64,000 bases of DNA from Lactiplantibacillus plantarum EGD-AQ4 (GCF_000463075.2 NZ_AVAQ01000045.1:86055-150054); one strand, 5' to 3'. Positions 1 through 9,073 are shown, counted from the stretch's first letter. Notes: a model not told the origin generated them from the sequence alone. Numbers and translations are program-made.

Positions 1-1613
1 GGTAACTTTCCATCCTTGATTGCGTGCGCCAACGGAATAATGCTGGAGTCATTGCCTTGTCGATAAATGGTCGTCAGCTCGATTTGTGGCAATTCACTAA
101 ACTGTAATAAGTCATGGAAGACCTGCCCAGCCCCAACTGATGGTAACTGGTCCTTATCACCAACGAAAATCACCTGCATCTCACTCGGAATCGACGTCAG
201 CAGCTGTTGAAAAAGCACGGTGTCCACCATCGACATTTCATCAATAATCAGTAAGCCACCCTGAAGTTCCTTACTGGGTTCTTCTGGGCCATCTTCCCGA
301 CCAGTCAATCCTAATAGTCGGTGAATCGTACTAGCAGGCAATCCAGTGGTTTCAGCCATCCGTTTGGCAGCCCGACCAGTTGGCGCCGCTAGTGAGATTG
401 GAAATGGTTCATCTTTATACTGGTTAACATCGAGCACCACGTCATGCAGTTCAGCGTATAGTGCGACTAACCCACGAATAATGGTCGTCTTTCCAGTTCC
501 GGGACCCCCGGTCAGTAAAAAGACGTGAGAGGTAATGGCCGCCTTCAACGCTGCCGTTTGGGACGCGTCATAGGTGATGTTGCTAGCCCGACTGACGTGC
601 TGGATGGCACTTTCGACGGCTTTATCCGTCAACGGGTGCTCATCTTCTTCGTCCAGTAACCGTTTCAGTTGTTCGGCGACTCGCCACTCCGCTTCATAGA
701 GTCCTCGCAGATAGATGCGGTTCTCATCACCAACAATCTTATTCTCTTTGGCTAAAACGACGAGTTGGTCCGCTAACTTCTCGGGATCAACGCGCACATG
801 ACGAGCACTCTCCAACAACTGTAATGTTTGATTCAGCAGTGGCTTAGCAGTCGTATAGGTGTCGCCGTTCGCCACGCACAACTCATCGATCTCAGTGAGC
901 AATGCCGCTTTTAATCGTTCATCCGCTTGCGGGTCGATATTGAGTTGCGCGGCAATCTGGTCCGCCTTCTTAAAACCAACCCCCTTGATGTCTTCCACCA
1001 AGCAATATGGATTCTCTTGGATCCGCGCGAGTGTGTCGCCTTGATAGCGCGCATAAATGGCAGCAGCCAAACGACTCCCAAAGCCATACGCATTCAGTCC
1101 AATAATCGTCTGTTCGAGCCCATTATTGACCGTCAACGTATCGACTAAGGTCGCCTGAACACCAGCGCGTAAGCCAATTGGTTTGAGGACTTTGGGGTCA
1201 GCCAAAATCTTATCGATCGCATCTTCACCCAAGGTATCGACAATGCGTTCCGCCGTGCGTTTACCCAAGCCGGGAAAATCATTTCCTGACAAATAAGCAA
1301 TTAAGCCACTACGCGTTGTCGGTGTCTCATTTTGATAATTATCGGCCTGAAATTGGACGCCATACTTGGGATGGGTCACAGTTCGACCGGTAAACCGATA
1401 AGTCGTCTCTTCCTGAATATCGGCAAAATTCCCGGTGACCACGATTTCATCTTCCGACCAATCGATGTTTTGCTCGGTCACTTTAACTAACAAAACTTTG
1501 TAGAAGCTATCAGCACTACTAAAAAAAGTGGCAGCAACCTTGCCGACCACATAATGGCTGACCGGGTTACGACCGACATCATCGGAAAATAAATTTGCTT
1601 GTTCGTCCGTCAC
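1..1613 (-). CDS. recD2: RecD2-type ATP-dependent DNA helicase, 5' part only
   Basis: This is a superfamily 1B 5'-3' DNA helicase of the RecD2 (RecD-like) family, which acts in DNA repair in bacteria whose RecD is not part of RecBCD. About 537 N-terminal residues are present and the C-terminal motor part runs off the left edge. An OB-like N-terminus (residues 1-90) is followed by helix-hairpin-helix repeats typical of RecD2 (about 95-215). The Walker A motif GGPGTGKTT starts near residue 369 and a Walker B stretch ending IIDEMSMVD lies near 455. The start is GTG at 1613. A GGAGG site lies 7 bases upstream, immediately after the stop of the TPR gene, so the two are probably cotranscribed. Family call is firm; the truncation is only the window edge. 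Confidence 0.95.
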   Translation of the reverse strand, partial: MTDEQANLFSDDVGRNPVSHYVVGKVAATFFSSADSFYKVLLVKVTEQNIDWSEDEIVVTGNFADIQEETTYRFTGRTVTHPKYGVQFQADNYQNETPTTRSGLIAYLSGNDFPGLGKRTAERIVDTLGEDAIDKILADPKVLKPIGLRAGVQATLVDTLTVNNGLEQTIIGLNAYGFGSRLAAAIYARYQGDTLARIQENPYCLVEDIKGVGFKKADQIAAQLNIDPQADERLKAALLTEIDELCVANGDTYTTAKPLLNQTLQLLESARHVRVDPEKLADQLVVLAKENKIVGDENRIYLRGLYEAEWRVAEQLKRLLDEEDEHPLTDKAVESAIQHVSRASNITYDASQTAALKAAITSHVFLLTGGPGTGKTTIIRGLVALYAELHDVVLDVNQYKDEPFPISLAAPTGRAAKRMAETTGLPASTIHRLLGLTGREDGPEEPSKELQGGLLIIDEMSMVDTVLFQQLLTSIPSEMQVIFVGDKDQLPSVGAGQVFHDLLQFSELPQIELTTIYRQGNDSSIIPLAHAIKDGKL

Positions 1614-1625
1614 GAAAAATCCTCC

Positions 1626-2312
1626 TTATTCATTAGACTTTTTATGTTCTGCCTGACTGGCCAACATTTTTTCAATATCTGAGAGTTGTTGCTGATGAGC
1701 TTTGAAGTAAGTGGCATCTAACTTTTCTGCGGTTTCAAACCACTTGGCATATGGCTGTCCCAACACCATTGCCGTCAAGCCGATGTTAAACGCCGCTTTG
1801 CCGGATTGTGGATCTAATTTAAACGCTTGATGGTAATATTCCGATGCCTGTTGATTATTGCCTAATGCAAGTAAAATGTCTGCTACTAACAAATTAGTAT
1901 CAACCTGCTTAGGCTGGGCCTCCTGAGCAGTGATTGCCCAGACCAGTGCGTGTTGGTAATCACGTTTGGCCATCAACGCCTGACCACTCATCATATACGC
2001 ATCCGTCTTTAATTTAGGATCCGTAATTTGCTGATAAAATGGTAGCGCCTTATCATACATTTCAGCTTGATAATAGACATTGCCCAGCGCATAGCGAAAT
2101 AAATCACCAGCGGGTTGTTGCGATTCAAACTTGCCGAGAGCTTTCATTGCCAGTGCTTCGGCCTGCTCGTAATCTTTTCCGGCCGTCAGTAAGACCGTCA
2201 AATCATAATACGCATGATAATCTTCTGGTCGGGCATCGATTTTGCCCACCAATTCATGAACTAACGCCTGTTGGGCCGCCTTATTTGGCCGCGTCTGCTT
2301 TGCCATACACAC
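1626..2312 (-). CDS. Tetratricopeptide-repeat protein
   Basis: This is a soluble protein of 228 residues made almost entirely of TPR-like helical hairpins; repeat units recur roughly every 34-37 residues (for example around DYHAYYDLTVLL, GDLFRYALGNVYY and QVDTNLLVADILL). No signal peptide, catalytic motif or membrane segment is seen, so it is probably a protein-interaction scaffold. It lies between the histidine-phosphatase gene and recD2 with gaps of only 17 and 12 bases, which suggests one operon. The AAAGGA ribosome site sits 7 bases from GTG at 2312 and 13 bases from ATG at 2306, so the GTG is preferred; the ATG would remove only two residues. Partners cannot be inferred. Confidence 0.85.
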   Translation of the reverse strand: MCMAKQTRPNKAAQQALVHELVGKIDARPEDYHAYYDLTVLLTAGKDYEQAEALAMKALGKFESQQPAGDLFRYALGNVYYQAEMYDKALPFYQQITDPKLKTDAYMMSGQALMAKRDYQHALVWAITAQEAQPKQVDTNLLVADILLALGNNQQASEYYHQAFKLDPQSGKAAFNIGLTAMVLGQPYAKWFETAEKLDATYFKAHQQQLSDIEKMLASQAEHKKSNE

Positions 2313-2329
2313 TCACATTCCTTTCATCA

Positions 2330-2995
2330 TCAAATGGTATCCGTCGCATCTGGACGCCGTGATAAGTACGACGTATCATTCCAATCTAATAATTTATAAT
2401 GCCGGCCACGATCACGGGTCTCTAAAATGGTCGTCGAGGTATTCGACAAACCACCCCGTTGACGCAGCGTCGCTAGGGATGCGCCAAGCAATGAGTTCAC
2501 TAGCGCATTCAATGCCGCCCCATGACTGACAATCAAGACGTTATCTTCACGACGCGGATTAGCCTGAACAATCTGGGTGATGGCAGGCGTCATCCGCTTC
2601 AATAATTGTTGAAAGCTCTCCCCTTGAATCGCCGTTGGATCGTATTGATCAGGATGATTACGAAAAGCATCAAATTCCGCTGGATATGTCGCTTCCACCG
2701 CGGTAAACGCCATTCCTTCCATCTTTCCTAAGTTGAATTCGCGTAAGCGGCTCAGGACCGTTAACGGTAACTCTGGTTGATTCAAGTCATGGCGCAGCGT
2801 CATCGCCGTATCCCGCGCACGTTTCAACGGACTCACGTATAAGTGACTAAAATGAATATCTTGCAGTGCTGCAGCTAACTCATGAATTTCTTGATAACTC
2901 GCTGGCAACAACGGTGAATCACCTTGTGACCCTTGATAGCGGCCTTCGAGGTTCCACTCAGTTTTGCCATGGCGAATAAATAATAATTTTGTCAA
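2330..2995 (-). CDS. Histidine phosphatase (phosphoglycerate mutase-like)
   Basis: This 221-residue protein belongs to the histidine phosphatase superfamily, cofactor-dependent PGM branch. It opens with the phosphohistidine motif FIRHGKTEWN (His at about residue 9), has the SPLKRARDTA segment near 56, and has the second catalytic histidine in IVSHGAALNAL near 158. Such small PGM-like proteins are usually phosphatases of sugar phosphates or nucleotides rather than the glycolytic mutase; the substrate cannot be told from sequence. The start is TTG at 2995, preceded by GAGGAAG. The gene heads a likely operon with the TPR gene and recD2 and sits behind a leader of about 145 bases that appears strongly structured (see the regulatory entry and findings). 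Confidence 0.9.
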   Translation of the reverse strand: MTKLLFIRHGKTEWNLEGRYQGSQGDSPLLPASYQEIHELAAALQDIHFSHLYVSPLKRARDTAMTLRHDLNQPELPLTVLSRLREFNLGKMEGMAFTAVEATYPAEFDAFRNHPDQYDPTAIQGESFQQLLKRMTPAITQIVQANPRREDNVLIVSHGAALNALVNSLLGASLATLRQRGGLSNTSTTILETRDRGRHYKLLDWNDTSYLSRRPDATDTI

Positions 2996-3037
2996 TTGCT
3001 TACTTCCTCGTATTGATAACCTATAATATTTCGACGA

Positions 3038-3153
3038 TTGGTCCCGCGATAATCAGAGCTACTGAAGCCACCGAAGACGTCCGGCGCTTCCCCTGATTGC
3101 CAGTCAAGTAAACTGACGCTCACGGACCAATGCCGACCACTTTATATATTATG
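3038..3153 (-). promoter_or_regulatory. Promoter and candidate structured 5' leader of the phosphatase operon
   Basis: On the minus strand TTGAAA (3176-3171) and CATAAT (3153-3148) are separated by exactly 17 bases, a good vegetative promoter. The predicted transcript then has nested complementarity. TTGGTCC (3130-3124) pairs with GGGACCAA (3045-3038). AATCAG (3098-3093) pairs with CTGATT (3056-3051). GAAGCGCC (3090-3083) pairs with GGTGGCTTC (3072-3064). A small hairpin occupies 3117-3103. I cannot match this to a known riboswitch class and see no terminator or sequestered ribosome site. Confidence 0.45.
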
Positions 3154-3282
3154 ACAGTTTTCAGGTTGCTTTTCAAAATCTGTTCACCTATTTGGTCAAT
3201 TTTCAACCAACTTAATAAAAATAAAATTATGTCAACTAGCATCGGCGATTTTCGATGGCCAAACGAACTGCCAATCGCCAAT

Positions 3283-3316
3283 AAAAAAAGAGTAGCCTGT
3301 CCTTAAACAAGCTACC
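3283..3316 (-). terminator. Rho-independent terminator of the WxL cluster
   Basis: A 9-bp stem (GTAGCTTGT with ACAGGCTAC, one G-U) with a short loop is followed by a run of seven T on the minus strand. It lies seven bases past the stop of the last gene of the surface-protein cluster. Confidence 0.85.
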
Positions 3317-3323
3317 CTAAAAT

Positions 3324-4775
3324 TCACGGTGCTGGAACCACTGCTAACGTCCACGTGATGGTACTCTGATACTGTCCGACTGAAGCTAACGGCGTTGCGG
3401 GTAAGATCAAGCTGCTTGGTGTCACATCAAAGGTTTGACTTTGACGTCCCGACTGAGTGTAGACCGTCTGAGCCGTTCCATCCGCCACCAAGCTTTGCGC
3501 TAACTGACCATCCGTCGCCTTCAGCTCAACTTGTGCGGATTTAATCTCGGCACCACCAGCTGTCGCAAACGGGCTGAGACTCGCAAGTAACTGCCAATTG
3601 CCTCCCACGGTCCGGTGGTCGACAACGGCCAATTGCTGGTCGTTATTACCATCATATGCCGCATCGGTTGCAACGGATTGCTTGGTCAGGGCCAACGTGG
3701 TCCCACGCGCAAGTGTCGCCAGCGTGACCGAACCAAAGTTCAAATTAGGCACCGCCGTCAACGCTAGCTGTCCACCAGACGTGACCGTCAAACGGGCCGC
3801 ATTAGTGGTAACTATCTGCGGTTTGCCATTGACGGGATAACTCAAGCTCGCATAGTACGACGTGCCATCATCATCCGCGTTCGTGGGCGTTTTGACCGTA
3901 TAACTCGTATCGGTCACATTTAGCGCGGTGGCTTTGCCATTTTTGACCCGATACCAATTGGCAACCGTCACACCGTCTGGTAACGCTGGTAACGTAAACG
4001 TCGCCGGGGTCCCTTCAGTAACAGTCACATCTTGTAGCGCACCAATTAGAATCTGAACACTGTCACTTAAGCCATTAGAGGTACCCGTAATCGTGACTAT
4101 CCCATGATCATCGGCTAAGCCTGAATGATCACTGGCAGCATCTGCAGCGGTGACATTGCCGTACTCATCCACAGATGCCAGCGTAGAATCACTACTCTTC
4201 CACGTGACAGGGTCCGTCGCAGTTTCGGGTGTCAGTGCGGCGTGAACCATTGTCTCTTCTGAATTACCCATCCACTGTTCATCGCTACTGACCTTGATGC
4301 CAGTCGTTGGGACTCGTGACGGGGTTACCGTCACCTTTGCAATTTTCGACCAATAGTCTGGAAAGGCACCAACACCTGAGAAATCATATTGAACTTGGAA
4401 ATAAACTGGGGTCGTTGCCGTCACTTCGGGCGCATTGTACGTGTAGGTTCGACTGTTTGTGCCGACTTTTTGATAGGTCTGACCACCATCAGTCGATTGC
4501 CACCATACATATTTCCGACCACTGAGTAGACTAGTAGCGGCTTCTAACGCACTGCGTTGTGCACGGACGGAGAGTGTTACTGACTGACCGCCAATCACAT
4601 TACTATCGATGGGTTGTTGCGTGAAACCACCAGAAAGATTCAAGCCAACGATTGAAGTTGGCCGCGAAGTCGGTGGTTGCGGTGCCGTTTTGGCCGCTTC
4701 AACGACAGGAGTAAAATACCAGCAAACGAGTATGACGCTAAGTGTAAACCATACCCACCTAACCCATTTCTTCAT
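3324..4775 (-). CDS. WxL-domain cell-surface protein with Ig-like (BIG2) domain
   Basis: This is a secreted surface protein of 483 residues. A signal peptide with a hydrophobic core (FTLSVILVCWYF) and a cut near VVEAA-KTA opens it. The middle has an immunoglobulin-like bacterial group 2 domain (about residues 150-245, with TWKSSDSTLASVDEYGNVTA). The C-terminal WxL domain carries the first WxL motif in GGNWQLLASLSPF and the second in YQSTITWTLAVVP at the very end. WxL domains bind peptidoglycan non-covalently, and these proteins assemble with DUF916 proteins on lactobacillus and enterococcus surfaces. The gene follows the DUF916 gene by six bases; its AAGGAG site lies inside that gene's stop region. 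It is the last gene of the cluster. The ligand of the Ig-like part is unknown. Confidence 0.9.
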   Translation of the reverse strand: MKKWVRWVWFTLSVILVCWYFTPVVEAAKTAPQPPTSRPTSIVGLNLSGGFTQQPIDSNVIGGQSVTLSVRAQRSALEAATSLLSGRKYVWWQSTDGGQTYQKVGTNSRTYTYNAPEVTATTPVYFQVQYDFSGVGAFPDYWSKIAKVTVTPSRVPTTGIKVSSDEQWMGNSEETMVHAALTPETATDPVTWKSSDSTLASVDEYGNVTAADAASDHSGLADDHGIVTITGTSNGLSDSVQILIGALQDVTVTEGTPATFTLPALPDGVTVANWYRVKNGKATALNVTDTSYTVKTPTNADDDGTSYYASLSYPVNGKPQIVTTNAARLTVTSGGQLALTAVPNLNFGSVTLATLARGTTLALTKQSVATDAAYDGNNDQQLAVVDHRTVGGNWQLLASLSPFATAGGAEIKSAQVELKATDGQLAQSLVADGTAQTVYTQSGRQSQTFDVTPSSLILPATPLASVGQYQSTITWTLAVVPAP

Positions 4776-4781
4776 CGCGCC

Positions 4782-5816
4782 TCACTCCTTACGTGAACGC
4801 CGTTGACCGAACCAGTATGCCGCCATGAGCAAGGCTAACAGTCCGACTAGCGCTAAACTCCCCCATAACCACCAGTTCACTTTGTGCGGACCGACCAGCC
4901 GATGATTATGCTGACTGGCCCGTTGTGCAGTCAGGGTGAAGTTATGGCTGAAATTCCAAACGCGCGTGCCACTGGTTAAATGCAGCTTTAACTGATAGTT
5001 TCCGGCTGCTAACCGGTCAGATCCGAGCGCCACGTGGTAGTTAAACCAGCTATTGGGGGCCATTGAGCCTGATTTTAGTCGTTGGGTTGCGACCGTCTTA
5101 CGAGTTGCTCGATCAATTACGCGTGCTTGAATCGTCAACTGACCAAAAAGCGTTGGCGCCAGATTTCGCAGTTTGGCAAAAAGGACTGGTTGACCATTGT
5201 CTGTCGTGACTTTAACTTGATCAAGCACCAGTTGGACAGGAATCGTTTCCTGTGGCTGACACCAGAGTGCAACCGCTGTCACTTCCGCGTAACGATTTTT
5301 CAAGACAAACCCTTGATCATTCGTTGGCTTAGTTGCACTGGCGGTTGGGTTGGTAACAAATAAACCACCTAACACTTCACCTTTAAACCCATTTTTTGGA
5401 ATCGTTACCGTGAAACCGACTGTCTTTGCCTGATGTGCCGCGAGCTGCACAGTGACCCCGGCTGAAGTCATGTCCTTAAACGTGGTGGTTGCCGATGGAT
5501 CTTGCCGATTTGATGGCACATACGCGACATTACCAGCATCAGAAGTTGTGGCATTCACCGGCGTCACTTCAAGAGTGATTGCCGATTTGCTGGGATTACT
5601 AACGGATACTTTCAGCTCCCGCGTGGTTCCGGGCGTTACTTTTAAATTGAAATAACCGGCTTGCTTATCAAGCTGGTCTTTGGGCAGCAGAGGTGTCAAC
5701 ACAAAACCTGACGCGGGAGTGCTCGTCGCTGCATGGATTGGTTGCATTCCCAAGAGACCACCAAGCATTAACGCAAGCACTAACACCCACCACTGACTGA
5801 TTTTTTTAAACCACAT
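4782..5816 (-). CDS. DUF916/DUF3324 membrane-anchored surface protein (WxL-interacting)
   Basis: This 344-residue protein has an N-terminal signal peptide (hydrophobic core VLVLALMLGGLLG), an extracellular DUF916 domain beginning with FVLTPLLPKDQLDKQAGYF, a following DUF3324-like domain, and a C-terminal membrane helix (WLWGSLALVGLLALLMAAYWF) ending in a positively charged RRSRKE tail. That architecture is CscA-like: the protein is anchored in the membrane, faces outward and is thought to bind WxL partners. It lies between two WxL genes, 56 bases after the first and six before the second. GGGGAGG precedes the ATG. No LPxTG partner gene is present nearby, unlike full csc clusters. Confidence 0.9.
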   Translation of the reverse strand: MWFKKISQWWVLVLALMLGGLLGMQPIHAATSTPASGFVLTPLLPKDQLDKQAGYFNLKVTPGTTRELKVSVSNPSKSAITLEVTPVNATTSDAGNVAYVPSNRQDPSATTTFKDMTSAGVTVQLAAHQAKTVGFTVTIPKNGFKGEVLGGLFVTNPTASATKPTNDQGFVLKNRYAEVTAVALWCQPQETIPVQLVLDQVKVTTDNGQPVLFAKLRNLAPTLFGQLTIQARVIDRATRKTVATQRLKSGSMAPNSWFNYHVALGSDRLAAGNYQLKLHLTSGTRVWNFSHNFTLTAQRASQHNHRLVGPHKVNWWLWGSLALVGLLALLMAAYWFGQRRSRKE

Positions 5817-5872
5817 ATCAACACCTCCCCGGCTCGTTAACTAACGTGACCTATCAAGAAATCACTAACCGA

Positions 5873-6601
5873 CTACGAAGCGGCTTTTGGTGCAGCGGCT
5901 GCGGCTGGCGCATTTTGTAACGTCCAGTAGAGTATCGCGGAATACGTCCCGGCTGAAACGTTGGTTTGCTTTGCAACTTGTAAGTTACTGCTGGTTGCTG
6001 TCGTGGCGGTGTTGTCACCTTCACCAGTAGCAGCACTGGCGCTCCATAGTGTTGATGGACTTGCTACCCAACCATTCGTGACGGTCGATTGACTCAAACT
6101 CAGTGCGGACGGCGCTGAGGTATCCGTATTGTCAACCGTCCCCTTCGTCATATTCAAATTCAGGGTCGCCGTATCAATGGTCGCGGCGCCGGCACTAAAT
6201 GGTCCCATTCCGACCGTCAAACTCCAACCAGCATGGTTACCACGATAATCGCTGACATTCAGATTACCACGCCCATTACCATCATAGCCTGCACCGCCTG
6301 AAGTATTGCCACTGGTCGCGTTCAAGGTTGTTGGACCCGAAGCAATATTCTTGACGTTGGTTGAACCGAGTGCGATATTTGGCACAGCATTCAACGTTAA
6401 TTCACCAGGCATTACTGTAAATTGGGCGTTAGATAACGCTTCAGCATTGCCAGTACTATCCGCAACGTACCCGGTGGAAACGGTCGTTAAGTTGCCATCC
6501 GCCGTCCCCGGTCCAGCAGCAAAGGCTGCCAGTGGCATTAAAGCCAGTGATAGTAGGGTAACGCCACTACTAAGACCGGTCATCATTTTAAAAGTTCGCA
6601 T
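5873..6601 (-). CDS. WxL-domain surface protein
   Basis: This 242-residue secreted protein has a signal peptide (GVTLLSLALMPLAAFA) and is otherwise essentially a single WxL domain. The first motif is in HAGWSLTVGMGPFSAG and the second in YSAILYWTLQNAP near the end, followed by an alanine-rich tail. It is the first gene of the three-gene surface cluster; GGAGGAAGC lies five bases before the ATG. It resembles the short CscB-type protein, presumed to bind peptidoglycan and the DUF916 neighbour. The composition is very rich in Ala, Thr, Gly, Ser and Asn, usual for the family. Confidence 0.9.
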   Translation of the reverse strand: MRTFKMMTGLSSGVTLLSLALMPLAAFAAGPGTADGNLTTVSTGYVADSTGNAEALSNAQFTVMPGELTLNAVPNIALGSTNVKNIASGPTTLNATSGNTSGGAGYDGNGRGNLNVSDYRGNHAGWSLTVGMGPFSAGAATIDTATLNLNMTKGTVDNTDTSAPSALSLSQSTVTNGWVASPSTLWSASAATGEGDNTATTATSSNLQVAKQTNVSAGTYSAILYWTLQNAPAAAAAPKAAS

Positions 6602-6822
6602 GTTGCTTCCTCCATTTCTCTCTTGACCAAATTGAATCGTTGTATCATTTTACTAATGACTTTATGATTACGCTTTCACCGTCCTCTTCCCCTGACGCCA
6701 TCATCAGTTTAGCATGTACAAGCAACGAAAGAGTTGGTAAAATCTTGATTCATTAAGTTTCCGTATCAACAACTTTTCCGGTCTCACGCGGGCTCTCACA
6801 AGTTCTAAACAGGCTCCGCGAC
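6602..6822 (-). promoter_or_regulatory. Promoter-bearing gap upstream of the WxL cluster
   Basis: About 220 bases lie between the terminator of ktrA and the first WxL gene. The stretch is AT-rich close to the gene and should hold the cluster's promoter. I see no confident -35/-10 pair, no catabolite-responsive element and no reading frame. Confidence 0.3.
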
Positions 6823-6860
6823 AAAAAAGTCCGTCAAGGCAGAATTGTCTTGGCGAACTT
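6823..6860 (-). terminator. Rho-independent terminator of ktrB-ktrA
   Basis: AAGTTCGCCAAG pairs with CTTGACGGACTT (11 of 12 positions, one C-A mismatch), followed by six T on the minus strand, 17 bases past the ktrA stop. Confidence 0.8.
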
Positions 6861-6876
6861 AACTTGATTAATTCAA

Positions 6877-7539
6877 TTATTTTTTTAACGCGTCATCTAA
6901 CGCATTGACGCTCTTGATGGAACCGACAACGGTAATCACGTCATGCAACGCCATCATGTCCGTTGGCTTCGGCGAAACGTTGATTTCCTTACCATGCTTG
7001 ATGGCAATCACGGTCAAACCGAATCGTTGCCGAATATTCAGGTCGATCAAATTTTGATTAACAAAGTTTGGATCAGTAATTTCGATTGCCGCTAACGTGT
7101 ACTCATCACTTAAATCAATGAAATTGAGAATGTGATTCGACAACAGCTTACGGACCACACTCTGGCCCATGTCACGCTCTGGAAAGATGACCTGATCGGC
7201 ACCGACCCGTTCAAGCACCCGGCCTTGGTCACTGGTCTCAGCCTTGGCAATCACTTTTTTGGCCCCCTGCTCCTTGCTTAACATGGTCGTGAGGATGCTA
7301 GCTTCCATATTATTGCCGATACCGATGATGACGTAATCAAACGATTCCACGTTTAAGTCGCGCAAAACTTCTTCATCACGGGTGTCCGCGATCATGGTCT
7401 GCGTCGCGACATCCATCAATTCATTGACCGGCTCTTCCTTAATATCCACAGCTAGCACATCTTGGTGCTCAGCCACCAATGTCCGAACGACGGCTTCACC
7501 AAACCGTCCGAGTCCAAACACTGCAAAACTTTTTTTCAT
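6877..7539 (-). CDS. ktrA: Potassium uptake regulatory subunit KtrA (RCK domain)
   Basis: This cytoplasmic 220-residue protein is the regulatory ring subunit of a Ktr potassium channel-like transporter. Residues 1-125 form an RCK_N (TrkA-N) Rossmann domain with the nucleotide-binding GLGRFG motif at 9-14 and an acidic residue closing strand 2 (VDIKEE). Residues 135-220 form an RCK_C domain. Family members bind ATP/ADP at the first domain and often c-di-AMP at the second. The gene lies 27 bases downstream of ktrB with its own GGAGG site, so the two form an operon. Confidence 0.93.
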   Translation of the reverse strand: MKKSFAVFGLGRFGEAVVRTLVAEHQDVLAVDIKEEPVNELMDVATQTMIADTRDEEVLRDLNVESFDYVIIGIGNNMEASILTTMLSKEQGAKKVIAKAETSDQGRVLERVGADQVIFPERDMGQSVVRKLLSNHILNFIDLSDEYTLAAIEITDPNFVNQNLIDLNIRQRFGLTVIAIKHGKEINVSPKPTDMMALHDVITVVGSIKSVNALDDALKK

Positions 7540-7566
7540 GACATCCTCCTATTATCACTAGTCGTG

Positions 7567-8919
7567 TTACCCAATTAAAATATTTTCTGCCGGGTACCGA
7601 ATCAAATTGACCTTGGCTTGACGTTTCGACAGCGCGTACAATGATGTGAAGATTCCGACCCGCCCGATAAACATCAACAGCATAATGATAATTTTGCCAA
7701 TCACACTCAGGTGCGGCGTCAAGCCCAAGCTGAGCCCGACCGTCCCAAAAGCAGACAAGGCTTCAAACAGCACGTACTCGAGCCCAAAGCCCTTCGGAAT
7801 GCGTTCCGTCTGCGTCAGAATCAATGTTGCAATCGTAAGCACAACACTGGCCAGAAAAATCAACATTAGTGCTCGACTGATATTTTCCTGACTAAAGCGG
7901 CGGTGACTAAATTCCACGTCTTCGCGACCCCGGAGCTGAGCGATACTTTGAAACATCAACACGCCAAACGTCGTCGTTTTGATCCCCCCAGCCGTTGAAC
8001 CAGGCGTCCCACCGATAAACATCAAGAGCATGATGACAAATAAGCTCCCTGCCTGCAGTCCCTGAGTCGGCATCGTAATCAATCCCGCTGTTCGCGGTGT
8101 CACACTCAAAAACAGGGTATTGATCGTGCGGTTAAACCACGACGTCCCCGCCGGCAACAGTTTTAGATCCCGTTCTGTCACGAGTAGCACCGCAAATCCA
8201 ATGACAAACAAACTAATGGTCGTCAGTAACGTCAACTTGGAATTCAACGTCAACCGTTTACGGACGTGGAATAGTAACAAGTCGCGCCAAACTAGGAAAC
8301 CTAAGCCACCGGCGATAATCAAAATCATCGTCACGATCAACACGTAGGGATCATTACGAAAGCTTTGCAAACTGTTACCAAAGACATCGAAACCGGCGTT
8401 ACAAAAGGACATCACGGCATGATACATCGCCGTATACAAGCCATGCCGCCAGCCAAACCGGGGTACGAAATCAATCGCCAGTAGTCCGAGGCCACCGAGT
8501 TGAAACAGCAGCGATAAGCCGACGACGTATTTCATCACACTCTTGGTATCACTGAGGCTCTCTAAGTTAAGTGACGCCTTAACCATCAGTTGGGTGGACA
8601 ATCCGATTTGACGTCGCATGATGTTAAAAAGCAATACGGCAAACGTCATATAACCCAGGGCGCCGATTTCTGATAAGCCTAAGATCACTAATTGACCAAA
8701 AGTGCTCCAATGTGCAGCAGTATTAACGACCGTTAACCCGGTAATGCAGGTCGCGGAAGCTGCCGTGAACACCACATCGATCAGAGACGTGTGCACACCA
8801 GCTGGCGTCGCCCATGGCAAACTTAATAACCCCGTTCCAATCATAATCAAAATGACGAACCCCGCCACCATTTTCTTCGAAAGGGTATCAAAAAGTCTGA
8901 GATGTGCTAATTTCTTCAT
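7567..8919 (-). CDS. ktrB: Potassium uptake membrane subunit KtrB (TrkH family)
   Basis: This 450-residue integral membrane protein belongs to the Trk/Ktr/HKT superfamily, which moves K+ (often with Na+) into the cell. Four membrane-pore-membrane repeats are recognisable from glycine filter segments, including SATCITGLTVV, SFCNAGFDVFG, FIGGTPGSTAGGIKT and SAFGTVGLSLG. It pairs with the RCK protein KtrA encoded just downstream. The longest frame opens with GTG at 8940, but AAGGAG overlaps the first codons of that version, so ATG at 8919 (MKKLAHLRLF) is the likely start. A possible promoter TTGCAA-17-TAAGCT lies near 9003-8976. No c-di-AMP riboswitch is visible upstream. Confidence 0.92.
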   Translation of the reverse strand: MKKLAHLRLFDTLSKKMVAGFVILIMIGTGLLSLPWATPAGVHTSLIDVVFTAASATCITGLTVVNTAAHWSTFGQLVILGLSEIGALGYMTFAVLLFNIMRRQIGLSTQLMVKASLNLESLSDTKSVMKYVVGLSLLFQLGGLGLLAIDFVPRFGWRHGLYTAMYHAVMSFCNAGFDVFGNSLQSFRNDPYVLIVTMILIIAGGLGFLVWRDLLLFHVRKRLTLNSKLTLLTTISLFVIGFAVLLVTERDLKLLPAGTSWFNRTINTLFLSVTPRTAGLITMPTQGLQAGSLFVIMLLMFIGGTPGSTAGGIKTTTFGVLMFQSIAQLRGREDVEFSHRRFSQENISRALMLIFLASVVLTIATLILTQTERIPKGFGLEYVLFEALSAFGTVGLSLGLTPHLSVIGKIIIMLLMFIGRVGIFTSLYALSKRQAKVNLIRYPAENILIG

Positions 8920-9073
8920 ACTAACTAACTTCTCCTTCACGATTCCAGTAAAACCACTGAAACCTCACTCCATTTAGCTTAATCAACCCCAGTCAGAATT
9001 GCAACCCGCAGTTTTTTAATTCGTGACCACCCAACCGGCCACTCGTTGTGTTAGTTAATTTGTATCATGAATG

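Noticed and set aside
8941..9060. c-di-AMP (ydaO) riboswitch upstream of ktrB
   Set aside because: The region is too short before repeat R1 and has none of the conserved ydaO segments.
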